Source: Onchidella celtica (lineage: Eukaryota; Mollusca; Gastropoda; Systellommatophora; Onchidiidae). From it: a stretch of DNA of 64,000 nucleotides. Of this stretch, positions 14,340-28,000 are shown piece after piece. How positions within the stretch are numbered: the stretch's first letter is position 1; each line of letters opens with the position of its first letter. The notes beneath the pieces were generated by a model that worked only from the letters and a program-made list of their open reading frames with translations, had not been told where the DNA came from and did no database searches. Location of the stretch: assembly GCA_963931925.1 (NCBI GenBank), contig OZ007570.1, forward strand, positions 54,407,880 to 54,471,879. The letters are read 5' to 3'. Position numbers and translations under genes: made by a program.

Positions 14340-17300
14340 GAGGGTGGTTTTAAAGGACCTTGACTAACTTGCCAATCAGTTTTTTCCCGGAAGCGGCTTA
14401 TAAATCTTAAGTCATAGATCCTTGTGTACAAACGAAGTCGGCGTGGACCTGCCAAGCGATGTGTTCTGAAAGAAAAGGCAGTCGATTCGGTGACCGAGTT
14501 GTTCTCCTTTCCCTAAAATAGGAACAACAGCAGAATAAGGAGATAATGTTGGGAACGAGAAAGGTCACGGAGCCAAGAGCAAATAAAGTTTCGTCAGTTT
14601 CTAGCTTTTTCTTTTTGTTGTTGTCATTTCTTTTAACTACGTGGAGTAGGCCTATAGAGCGTAGATTTAGAATAAACCAAAGCGTCAGCACAGGCACATG
14701 CAGTTGCTCTGTCAGTTTCGCTATTAAGGGCAGGCGTCATGGCAAATCGTCCCCTCAGAATGACAAAGTTCCAACTCCCGTCCGTCAACTTTTGAGAAAT
14801 CGAGGATGGAAGTTTCCTGTGATCACAGGTTTTTGAGCAAAGATTTTTTGCTTTGTAGTAATAGGCTACTTGAAAATTACACACGGGATCTGCTTGATAT
14901 TTTGAAACCACAATGGCGAAGGCCGAAATAGTGTATAGTGTGTTACTCAGTCCAGCCAAAAAGTGGAGATAGAACCTTGTCATTCGAAGGTGGCGAAATG
15001 GTTTGAGATTTCTGTTTCAGGAGGATCACTGGTCTTAGCATTCGCACCTCGAGTCAAGGCAAATGGAAACATTGAATGACCATTACAGCCAGCTTTGGAA
15101 AATTTCGACCAATCAGATTCCCTACATTTTGTAAATTGGCCATCATTTGCTAAGATGGCCGTCGTGCCGACATTGCTTTTCTTCTTTTCTAAAGTGAGAG
15201 TTTGGTTGAAGATTAGGGTCAAGTTTTTGGTAGCACAGATTCAGGCATTTCACTTTTGCTGGAATTTAATTATTTCGTATGCAGGCCATCATCTGTTTGC
15301 CAAAGTATCAGTCATGTCGACACTGCTGCTTTGTTGTTGTTTTTTTTTCCTCTTCTTTTTCAAAATGGGAGTTAGGTTGAAGATTAGGGCCAAGTTTTCG
15401 GACATTTCCCTTTTGCTGGAATTTAATTTCTAGAAAAACCACTCTGGGTGACGGTCTGCGGCCAGAATAACTATATAGGGTGTGAGCAGCCATATCAAAA
15501 TAATTACAACACGATTAAAATAAAAATAAAAAACGAAAGAAAACTGAAACAAAAGTCACAATTTCCGTGATTATTCTCAACGCGGGGTTGGCTGAATATT
15601 CTAACAAGCAAATTTGTGTACTCACGCCCGTTCATGCGCACGCCTTCGCTCACGCGCGCGTTCATAAATTAAATGTATCACTAAATTACAGAAAGAATAG
15701 TATTGTCCGACTCCTTCCATGAGATCGTCTGAGGATGTGTCTGTACTGGCAATGTATCTTCATGTAAAAATGAGATGAGGTGAGGGGGCAGGATGTCAAT
15801 GATAATGGATAGGGTCTGGCTGTGTTGCTCTTTTTATTTTATTTTTTGTTGATTTAATAATTGTCCATGGCGCCTCATATCTTCAGAAATTTTTGTACAT
15901 AATAGATTATCTTAGATTGCAGAATGGATAGACGAAAGAACATTACACAATTCAGACGCAGTTCCATCATGGGGTTATACCTCAGTATAGACAGAAGTCA
16001 CTCGACGGGTGCAGACTAAACCACTGACTGGTCGTGTGGGATATTGTTCATTATTGGCAAACATCGCACTTAGTAGCCTACTATTGTTGGGTTTCTTATT
16101 TGAGGAATTTCCAGTAGTCTCACATCGGGCCAGTGGCGTATAGCGGATTGTCGTCTATGCACAAGCCCGTCCAAATAAGAATCTCGCGTCCGGCGGATGG
16201 TCCATGGAGCCAGTCCGTTGGCAAGCTTTGCTGGGGATTTTCCCTGCGCTTTCCGGAGAGCGAAACTGCGTTGGAGGGTATGTTGCCATTCCATTAATGC
16301 ACTGGGACAATATTTATTTGCCTGTTTTTAAGAGGCGCTTCTTGTCTTGTGTTAGATCATTGCTTGGATACTTGACGAGTCGTTAAAGTGATTTGTGAAG
16401 TTGAAGAGAAATATCTGTGACGCATTGCAGTGTATATCGACGGATTATAATAATGATGCGTGAGCCGAGATTTCCATAAATAGACCTAAGCCGTCAGAAG
16501 TCATACTGCCTTGCCAGAGGATTAGTGATGTAAGGAAAGAGCGATTGGTTCTCATGTCATGGATAACTCTGTGCTGGCAGCCTTCCGAAAAGAGTTCTGT
16601 TACTTCTTGGATAATATGGTAGGTGACCGGATTTTATTGGGGTATATTGTTTGTCTTGGTGTTTTGTTGTGTATCTGTATGCACATGTGTAGCCTACGCT
16701 CTCTCTCTCTCTTAGCCTCTCTCTCGATCTCTCTGTCTCTCCCTGTGTTTCTATTTCCGTGTCTCTCTCTCTCTCTCTCTCTGTCTCTACCTTGTCTCTC
16801 ACTCTGTCTCTCTGTGTGTTTGTCTGTCTCTGTGTCTTTGTCTGTCTCTGTGTCTCTGTCTGTCTGTCTCTCTCATTGTTTGTATGTCTGTGTCTGACTC
16901 ATTCTCTCTCTGTGTCTGTCTGTCTCTCTCTCTGTGTTTGTCTTTCGCTCTCTGTGTGTGTAGCCTATCTGTGTGCGTGTGTATTTTTCTCTTTCTCTTT
17001 GTCTCTGTCTGTCTGTGTTTGTCTTTCTATGTGTGTGTATCTGTGTGTGTGTGTGTGTGTATTTTTCTCTCTCTCTCTTTGTCTCTGTCTGTCTGTCTCC
17101 ATCTCCATTTCTTTTTGTCTGTCTCTCACTCTGTGTCTCTGTCTCTCACCATGGTGTCTGCCACCCCTCCCCCCCCTCCAACTTTCCCCTCCCTGTTTCT
17201 CCAATGTTCTCTCTCTCTCTTTCGTCTCTTTTCAGTAAAGAAAAAAAAATATCCCTCTGATAAAAGGTGAAAAATTTAATTGGCCGGGTATTTTGCATAA

Positions 17301-18967
17301 TAATGACAATACGCCATGGAGCAGTTTGGTGTGTAGTGTTCTGGTGCTCATGAGTTCTGAAGCAAGACTGTAGTTTATTACTTTTATTATATGAGAGAGA
17401 GGGGGGGGGAACACATGGTTGTTTATTCCGGGCAATGCCCGGTGGGTCATCTAGTAATTATTATTTGAACTGCATACACTGTCATTATGGGGTTATCATC
17501 GTCATAAAAAGAAAAAAAAATGTGGAGAGAAAGAAAAATGTGGTTTTTCCATGAGTAAGTAGGTTAGGGTCAGGCGGCGAGGGGGATCAATAATTCAATC
17601 GATCTTTTGTGAAAAGTTTGAACTCTTTGTCTACCGATGTTTCCAGAGGAGGGCAAGGGCGTAAACTCCACGACCCACATCTTTACCTTGCCCTCCTTTC
17701 TTCCCCGCCATTATAATATTCTTTCCGCTGTAAAAGCTACGTCTGGAGAGCTCGTTTATCAATTTTCCCTACTCACATTACGCTCGCGCGTCTTCCAGCG
17801 TCGTGTATCACTCATCCGAGGACCACTGACAAGTGGACACACAAACATGGGTTATCAGCACGGTCAACGACCTCGTGAGGTATTAGGATGTTGGAGAAAA
17901 TCGGGCCCAAAGACAAGTGGCAGTCTTAGTTTCTTGTACGTTTTGTCTCCATTTTCTGAGAAAACTGGAAGATCTTTTAGTATGCAGACGAGGTATAACA
18001 AATGCCCACACTGACACTTCTTTACAATGCACTGTGGCTATTTATCAGTTTGTTTCACAATTCCGATTTAGTCTAACCCCGTAACATAATACTGGAGATG
18101 CAAGCGTTCAGGGTCGAATTTCTCGGTTGTGCAAAAAAGTGGAGTAGGTACAAACAAGAACAAAGGTGGGGAAGTGCCGAGAGAAAGGGAACGTAATATA
18201 TGAACAAAAAGAGTCTGTCTTAGATCACCAGAAAGCCCCTCGCCGTCTTCATGACGAGTTCTGAGAACTCGGGACTCACAAGTCTCGTTGAAAAGCCTTA
18301 GGGATAAGCCAGACCAAGGCTGGCGTAGCCCCACACTGGTGGTTCACCACCTAATTATTATGCATCACACTAGGGTCAGGGACAGGAAAATATGAGAAAA
18401 GCCCCAAACTTTCAACATGCCTGCACCGACTGGGATTCGAACCCGGTACTTTCGACATGAGAGGCGAGCACCTTAATGTAGTGGTTTAGCATCATTTTAT
18501 TTATTTCCAGTGAAATGGCGTTCAGTTATCTTTATCCCAGTCGATTTTGGTCGTTAAATATTTAGTCATCATGGAGCAGTTGAAGCTGAGGCATGTTTTA
18601 TATATTAAAAGCCATTGTCTGGCTAGCTTATTCTTTGCCATGGAATTGTGGGTGACAATAAATTAATAATAAATATATAGTGCTATCTCTCGCATCCTGT
18701 CTCGCATTTGTGCACAGAATGAACGATAGCGCCCAGAACGAGGACATGCTGCGATTATTTTTTACTGATTACTGAAGAAAACGTAATTTCTTCGGGGTTC
18801 ATATCTTAGTTCCCTGATCTTTTTTATCCTGCCCCCCCCCCAACTCACACTCAAACTCACCCCCCCTCACACAACGCTGTCTCTGTCTGTCCCCATGTCT
18901 TTGTTCTTCCTTTTCTGTCTCACAGTTGGTGTGTGTGTGTTTGTGTCTGTCTATCTATCTGTCTCTT

Positions 18968-19007
<40 letters not shown>

Positions 19008-22000
19008 ACCAGTTATTGAGCTTAAAAGACTTGGTGTGCACCTGTTTGACGGACGTGACAAATCAAACGTTTTAACTCTTGGTGCCTGGACTTGCAAGCA
19101 CCCCGCTTTTGAACCTGCCACCCGCTAAGAAACATAGTTTTGTCTTTATGTGGAATTCACCCTTCGAGGCCACAAATAACCCCTCTAGAATTTTCATTGT
19201 GTCTGCCTGTCGGATTAACCAGAGCTGCAGGTATCGACATGTCAACGTCATTCACGTGCCCCCCCCCCACCCCACCCCGGTTTTCCGTTGCCACCTCTGC
19301 CCAGCCCTGTCCCTTCAGCCGTTTCAGTGGCCGTGGGTATTGTGTGTTTTGATTGTTACCGAGCACGGACAAAGAACACCGAGCGTAATGAAGAAAACTG
19401 ATCGACTATGTCCTTGAGACAGAGTTGATCGACTAGCTGGACACTTCGATAATGTTACTGCGTCCCCCCCCCCCTCTCACCCCTTGTTTTCCAGACAGTT
19501 GGTAAATAAAATAAAATAATATGTCGCTGGGTATTTTCCTTATTGTTGCATGTGCATTTTTGCCTTTGCGTGAAAATGAAGATTGAACGTTGGAAGAGTT
19601 ATGTAAAATCGGGGTTTTGTTCAGCACGCTTCAAAATCGAAACTTACGTGAAATTCCCGCGAAAATGACACCCATATGACACTTTTACTTAATGAAATTA
19701 GGAGGGAGAGGACCACTTTCATGACAAAACCTCAAAATCGGCAAAATGTGGCATACAACAATATGGTAACTACCCCTAGAGATATGTTATAATGTACACC
19801 TCCGAAAATTCAGATAGTCAGTAATTGTAGTAATAATAATTCGGCACCGTGGCTTTGTACTACCATCTGAAATAAGCGTATAAATTTGGAGAATTAATAT
19901 AATGTAAGTTGAAGATCATACCAGTACATGAAAAAGAAATATCAGTAAAGAATTAACGCATAAAATAAGAACAACATTCACACTGAATATATCGGTGTGT
20001 GCGCCATTCCATTCTCCAGACTCTTTGTCTCTCTTTCTCGGTCTGTCTGTCTGTCTCTTTCTCTTTCTCTCTTTCTGTCTCTCTGTGTGTATATGATTAT
20101 TTTATTTCTCTGTCCGAAGACCAGTGCAGCAGCGTCTCCTTCTAACATATCATTCTGTTTTATTCTGTTTATCTTCTTGCTTCTTCCTTAATATGAATGT
20201 ATTTGGTTCTGTGTTGGACCTGACAGCTCTTGAGTGCGAAATGTAAATAATATAAAGACAGTGTACCCAAATAGTCCGTGGAGGGCGCAAAGTGGCTGTT
20301 ATCGTGCCGACGCGCCGTAAAACCCAAACTCAAACTCAAACTCATACTCAAACTCATACTCATACTCAAACTCAAGCTTCTTCCTGGCACAGTATCGTGT
20401 CGACGTGTTTTCTCCAAACTCAAACTCAATGCTGCGTGACCGTTGATGTATTTTGTACTTATCCATAATCTATTATATATTTCAGTAACTTGCAACATTT
20501 GGCATGACTAACTGACCAAACTATACACTCTTCAGGCCTTAAATTTGGCAGAAAGGTGGCAATGGAGATAAGGAAGATGATGGCTATAATTAAAAGTTGT
20601 TTACTTCAAGCATGTATTTTTAAAAAATAACAATGTTTATTGCTATGTAACATCTGTATATTTGCATGTTTGTTTCGTAATACATATAGTACCGTGCATG
20701 TCATGAAAAGTAACGTATCAAGCGTTCAGTTTGGTGTGTAGTGTTCTGGTGCTCATGAGTTCTGAAGCAAGACTGTAGTTTATTACTTTTATTATATGAG
20801 AGAGAGGGGGGGGGGGGGGACACATGGTTGTTTATTCCGGGCAATGCCCGGTGGGTCATCTAGTAATTATTATTTGTTCACTCATTATACCCCAATGTTC
20901 GGCGTTTCCTCATTAGAACCAGAGCCAAAGAAAGAGAAACAGCAACGAAAAAGTATAGGACAAGAAGAGCTACTGTCTTGGATATCTCTCCACCATCTTA
21001 TTCATTTGTTTGTCATTGTTTTAACAAGTGGAATAACACCAACACTGAACATGTATTGTGAAAGACATCAAGTAAAAAATATGAATAAATCAACGAAAAG
21101 GACTCTGAAAGGAGGAGGCTGTGTGTGTATGGGGGGGGGGGCAGACCACTACCCCCAAATAAACCAAAAGACGTTAATTTATTATTTATTAGATATTATA
21201 ATTATACTGCCCACCCCCTGCACCCACCCCACTTTCTCGCCGATTTTGGAAACGGGAAAACAAATTTAATGTTAGTCGCCAGGGCAGCACTTTAGATGAG
21301 CAATCACTGTGTCAACACGTGCATGTACCAGGGGCTTTGTTTAGGGTCTGGAACCTAGCAAAATGTCCCAGTTCCACTTCTCCACAGCACAGGGGGGGTC
21401 TTATTTTTTCTCCTTTCTTTCTACCCCGTCAGCTGTACGTCTGACAGACGGCATTAGTATTGGGCGCAAGGTGTATCAATATTGTCTTGAACAGGAGGTC
21501 GATTGTCGTGAATATTTGTGTGCTACTTAACTGCACTCAGGCTAGGCGTGTCTGCTGAAATGGCACGTGTTTAGGTCTTTATTTTAGGAGGTTTCGCTGT
21601 CATTGGCATTTGCACCTCACATTTCTTGTTTTTATTTTTCTTAGTCTTGTTTCTGCGTGTTTTTGTGGTAGGGGTTAGTTGTTTTTTTTTCAGAACTTTG
21701 CCCGGGTAGCGGCCTTGTTCGGCCTTCCGTTATCGATTTTTAACTGCCAAGGTATCTTTAACGTGCGCATGAAAGGCATGATCTGCCGACCCAGTGGATA
21801 GTGCGTTGATCTGAGTGCGAGAAGCACCAGGTTCGAATCCTACTGGATCAGCGAGATCCAGCATTTATTATGCAGTTGTGGTGGTTTTAGGGCACTACTC
21901 ACACTTCGGCAGCTTGTCTCGTAGTCGTACCCAAGCTTTACCTCCAGGAAAAGTACGTATAGCTTTATGGCGCTTAATCGTGTCTTAAAACCGCGACGAC

Positions 22001-25000
22001 TAACGACGCCAGAAATTGCATTTTGAAAGATCGTAAAGCCTGTTTCCACGAAGCGTGTTTTTTTTTTTTTTTCCCCTACGTGTTTTTTTGTTTTGTTTTG
22101 ACGAGAGTGTTTTATCGAGAAGTATTATTTTGTATCTCACTAATAGGCTTACCCGGGAACACCTACAATAAAAATGGAAGTACCGATCTTCAGAAAAGTG
22201 CTTGTCCGTGGAGTGGAAAAGACGCGCCCAAAAAGCTCTGAAGACACGCTTAATAGAAACAGGCTTCATGCTTGTTTGGTATAAAGATTCAAGTCCTGTT
22301 TAAGAAAAAAACAACATCAACAGAAAACAAAGAAAAAGTTGACGTGCTACGTTTTTACGTTACCCATGGTTACATTGTTTTGTTGTTCCCATATTGCACA
22401 GTAACATTGCTCAGACAGGTTTACAAGATCGGCATCCAGGGAAGTTCTTTAGGGATGTGGTCGAGATAAGATACACTCGCTCCACTGAATTTACACATTA
22501 ATAAATAATACCCAGCTTGGAACAGTTGACAGTTAATCTTATTGGCTTCTGGTGTCGGGTTCAAAGGAAAAAACAGGTTAAGGTTGTAGGCGGCATGAGC
22601 TGTCTGTTGTTTTTCAACTTTGCGAGTCCACATTGTTCATCAAAATGCGTCCACGCTGAAATCTGTTGTAACTGTTCACATTTCTTCTATTCAAAGCGCC
22701 ATGTTATCCAGCTTTACAGCAGATATTTTACGACAAAATTATGGGAAAAAATGACAGCCGTGCTGACTAATCACCTATAGAAACCATATCTGCGGGCTTT
22801 GTGAGATTTCATTGGCCAAAAGATAAAAATGGCTCTCCGTCGTTGTTGTTATTGTTCGTCGTGCTATGAATTTTTCACACCTTTTCTTATTTTTCTTTTA
22901 ATGCATGAAATAATAATTCTCATTCGGTTCGTTGGAGACCTTGGATCAAATGAGCGAATTATGTTGTTTCCAGCCTTCAAGAATGAATGCGATTGTAAGT
23001 TCGAGGACACTGGTGAATGAAAAGCCCATTTGGTTGGTCAGTTGAAGGACGGAGCTTCACACCACTGAAGTTTGCAGGATGAAGTCGGGGAATTTGCTGA
23101 TCTGGTTGGATGGTTTTAGAAATGTTAAGTGTACCCAGTTTGAAGGAAGGAAAGGGGAACTCCAATTCTATTAAATAAAAACTTTTGGCCGACTTTAACC
23201 ACTAATCCGTTTGCTGGCCGTCGATTGACGTGCGAATTCCAACAGCATGAAGACGTGCGACTAACAGTACACCACCGGAAATAGAGAGAGTTCATAATCG
23301 TCTTAATGTTGTATAGCATTCCTGACATGTTGTTTATAATTACCATGAACGGTTTTTGGGGGTGAAGGTAAACTGCGGGATTAGCGGTTGACGAAACTTC
23401 AGTACATAAATATGACTGAGAACGTGGTGGTCAGAGAAAGGCAAGGTCAGGGTCTTCTGAAAGAGGTGATAGTTGGGCGCTGGAAATTTTTTTTGGCAAC
23501 GTATTTGAGCAACTGCAGATAGTCGAGGGACGCGGATTCATGGCGCTCTCGGGTTACGATCTGTTACCGTTATTATAATTGTACAGGCGTAACGAATGCC
23601 TTCGTGTAAGGTCTTTTCAACGTTCGTATTTGAGTCCAACAGCAGAATGATAACTTCAAGCCTGCAAGAAAAACAAATATGATAACTTCAAGCCTGCAAG
23701 AAACACAAATACGATAACTTCAAGTCTGCACGAAAAACAAATATGATAACTTCAAGCCTGCAAGAAAAACAAATATGATAACTTCAAGCCTGCAAGAAAA
23801 ACAAATATGATAACTTCAAGCCTGCAAGAAAAACAAATATGATAACTTCAAGCCTGCAAGAAAAACAAATATGATAACTTCAAGTCTGCAAGGAAAAAAA
23901 AAGCAATACATATTTGTTTAAATACATGCAAGTGAAAAACTTCAAATTAAACCAACTCGATCGATCTGTGTTCACTTCTAACCGATGCTTCCCGGCTTGG
24001 CCAGTCAGTCATCTTGGTATAATAATGATTCACTCTGACATTCTTCTTAACTGAAGCCACAGGATAGCAGGCTGTGTTTAATCTTACACTAGTCATAAGA
24101 AGAATATGTTAAGTCTGTAGAGGTGCGGTGTCTGAGCTTTGGGAGATCTGGTTCAAAAGAAGTATGGTTTCACTTTTCCCTGTCTCATTTAAATGGAAGT
24201 CCAGCTTCATGTCTAAAAGGGCAGTTTTACATTCACTCGGTCGTGATCCATGCTTTTAACGTTCCTCCCTGGCATCAACTCATCCCGCCATCCCACTTGA
24301 GGTAAACTCCGTTCGATTCATACTAAATTTTGAAGGGCAACTCGAACGGCGATAATGATGTTACATGTTTTATTGCTGTTCTGGCAGAGCGGATAATTTC
24401 AGAGTTTAAGAGTGGCCTGAGGGTATATTGATTAGAGAGTGGAGCGAGACTGGAGTTGGAAGACTGGAAAACATCAGTACAAAGGATATCGTGACATGGA
24501 AAAACTGGCAAACAATTTTTGTTTCTTTAATGGCTGCATTTCCCAGTTGAACTCATTAGTGCATAAACAGCGTTTTAAGGATGACATTTGAATAGTGGAA
24601 TCCAGACTTCCATGCGTGCAACAACGGAGACAATGGATGTCGAATGCAGACTGTCTCGGTAAATTAAAGTGGTTGCTATTTCGAGGGTGAGGTCAGGATT
24701 GCATGTGTTTTACAGAAGGAATTCAAAAAGATTTACTGCAATCTTAAAGTGACGTCGAGTAAATGCCAGGTGCAGCGAAACTTCTAAAATAAAGACCTAA
24801 ACACGTGAGTTCAACATGCAAAGCAATAAGAATTATAAAAAAATGGGCATGCTTGTCATTAAATTATGTTTACAGATATCCTTAAATGTCATCGACTGTA
24901 GAAAACCCCACTCCGAAGGCCGTTACACGTCATTAGCACAGGTTCGCTTCCCCTAAAGAGTTTGCGTTAGGGTCACTCACAAGGTTTTCCAGTTTCAGGG

Positions 25001-28000
25001 CTTTCAATCCATATATTCCCACGGGACACGTTGGTCTAGAGGCAAAGCGCTCGCCTCTCATGCCGAAGGTGCCGGGTTTGAATCCTTGTCGGTGCAGGCA
25101 TGTTTAGAATTTTGGGGGAAAAGTCCTGTCCCTGATCCTATGGTAGGTAGGATCGAGCACCTAGTCTTCTCGGATAAGGACGAAAAACTCGGAGGGCCAG
25201 TGTGCACGTTGTGCACATTAAAAATATCATGGCAGTTATCAGACGAGAAGCGTAACCCTAACAAGGCCGCCGCCCGGGAAAAATAAACAAAAGCAACAAA
25301 AATCCCTACCATAGAACCATACAAAAAATTTACAAGGAAGATAAAAAGAAGAAAAGTGAGGTGGAAATGTCAAGAGCAACGAGCCTCTTAAAATAAAGTC
25401 GCAAAAGTCAATCCATTTATTGAAAAAAGCTGACAACAGCGGGCTTATTAACATGTCCATACGGAAAGTTCAATACTGTAAAAAAAAATTTAAAAATTTA
25501 TACAGTACCAGGTTTTTCACCTTTTCCCTTTTTTTTTCACCTAGGCATTGTCCATCCACTGCAGGATGTTGTAGCCCTCCGACAATGACTTCCATACCTT
25601 TCTGTCTGATGTCTTCCTCATCCATGTTGTGCCCTTTAATATCATCCTGCCATCTTCTTCCTGGTCGTCCTCGTGTTCTTTTATTGTCCGTGGGTGCCAT
25701 TCAGTGCAGCGTTTTGTCCATCTATTCCACATGTCCGGCCCAATTCTACTTTTGTTGTAGCATGAATTTTACTGTGTCCGTTAGCTTTGTTTCTTTGCGT
25801 ATTTCGGCGCGGGAATTTTTGTCTTGCAGTCTGATGTTAAGCATTCTTCTTTCCATTGCCCGCTGGGTAGTTCTTAATTTTTTCGTAAGTTGTTTTGGAA
25901 TCGACCATGTTTGGCAACTATTTGTAATCGTTGGAATAATGCACTGGTTGAATACTTGTCTCTTAAGGGACATTGGCAGTTCGTAGTCCAGGAATATCTT
26001 TATTTTTTTTTCAAAGCAGCCCCATGCTGCTCTTATTCTAGAATCTATTTCAGTTTTTGTGTTGTGTTCCATCTGTATTGTCTGTTCTAGGTATTTATGT
26101 TCGGTGACTTTTGCAATGGTTTTGTTTTCAATTATTACTTTTTCATCTGACTCGTAGTTCGTCATGTATTTCGTTTTGTCTTTGTGGATTTTCAAGCCAA
26201 CCTCCTTGTTCTGTTTGTTTATTAATATTTTCAGGTTGGTTTCCATTTGCTGTGCGTCCTCTGCGAAAGTGCTACATAGTCTGCAAATCTCAGGTTTTTC
26301 AGATACTCTCCTTCTATGTTGATGCCATATTCTAGGCTTGACACTTTAAGTATATCTTACTGATGTAAATAATTTCGGTGATATGTGGTCTACCTGCCGC
26401 ACTCCTTTTTTTGTTTGTGTATAGTTTTCCCCTTTCTATCTAGTTCTTCTGACATCTTGTCTTCGTTTGTTTTTCTTCCTCTGGTTTTTCTTTCGGGCCT
26501 TATATTTTCTCTATTTCTTCCGTTACAATTTGGTTCAGTGTCTCGATAGTTTCTACACCTTCCCATCAGAGATTCAAGTGTATTTTTCAGTTCCAGCTGA
26601 AATGCGGACTTATGTATTTCCAGTCTTTCTATATTTGTTTTGAGAGGTTTTTGTCTCTTTATTCTTTTCAAACTCATGAGCTTTCAGTGAATTCTTATTT
26701 TTGCTCTACCAGGTTTACTCTGAATAAATCATGTGGGATTATTTATCACTCTGATTATAGGAATGCGTACACTGTTGAAAGTCGGCACCAGCTGCATGTA
26801 CTTTACTTTTGTGCAGTTTGTTGTGCAATTTCCAATCATTCCCATGCTTATTATCTCACAGCGTCCTTCCTTTCATCTACCGGTCCTCTCACACATCAGT
26901 GTCTGATCTGCACAGGTCTCTCTATCATCCGTGTCCCTCACCAATCTTCCGACTCCACTCCGTGTTGCTTTCTGTCGTTATCTTTGCCATCTATTCATCC
27001 ATCTGTGCAATAGTTTTTCAACTGTTCCTCGTTCCTCCTGTGTCGAATACAAATTATCGTTTTGACCTTCCCCGATCCAATTCCAGTCCATTGTCCATCG
27101 ATAAGGTCTTTGTTGAACTGCAAGTCAATAACTTTAATGTGAAAGCAAAAATTTTATCCGGGCCATCCATCTTAATTGAAGCCAGGCGAAATCGATACTG
27201 ACATTTTCGGGTCTGTAGGGCAGAAACACATTTTTAGCATAAAGAGATGTAAATTGAATGCTGCCCCTGGTAGATATTGTGTTCAGTGGCTTTGATCGAG
27301 TACCCGCTCAGTGTTTAGAGGTCAGATAAAGCCCACATTTTTTTTTTGTTTCGTTGCTTTTTTTCCCCTGTTATAACGTATATTTTTCCCTCGTTAGAGT
27401 TTTAGAATTTTTGTTCTCCGAGGTAGAACTATCTAAAGTAGTGTAACATTACATTCGTTCGATGAGACCACAATAACAGTAATGTTTAACTTATGAATGC
27501 TGCAGATTTAATCTGAGGCAACGTTTATAATTGACGAGGAGATGCTGCAGTTGTGGTAGCGGAGAACTGAGGGAGGGGATTTAGAATGGCTTTGACGTAG
27601 AGTGATTTTGATTGGAAATTTCACTCTTTCGCTTTGATCATGCGGAACAATTACAGATATAATTATGAAGCTTGGAGGTTGCCAGTGGACCGTTCAGCGG
27701 CGGACCTACATTTTTGGGATCCTGAAGCTTGAATTGTTATCGGGCCCCTTCGCAACCAGCAGCAGCAGAGCAACACATCCAAAATTCATTCATTAAGAAA
27801 AGTTTCTTTAAGGCCCCACCCGGTATTAGTTTCATAGTAGATCCACCCCTGCTACCGGTATCCGCTGTTAATTAGGCCTTGTTTATCAGGCGGTACAGGG
27901 GTCTGTGAAAATTGATGTTTTGTTCCTGCAGGGGTGAATAATTTCTTTTCGTACTGTCTCTAGTGCATTTCTATTGATTGTCGTGATCAGTTCCTGTTCT

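Noticed and set aside
16559-17270. Several long open frames rich in Leu, Ser, Val and Cys
   Set aside because: They translate the CT/TG microsatellite in different frames; low complexity and no start context or domain.
21793-21860. Possible tRNA gene (good box B)
   Set aside because: No acceptor stem pairing and fused to SINE sequence; called a SINE head instead.
23649-23901. Regular 32-bp direct repeats resembling a CRISPR array
   Set aside because: Units abut each other with no spacers, and the genome is eukaryotic.
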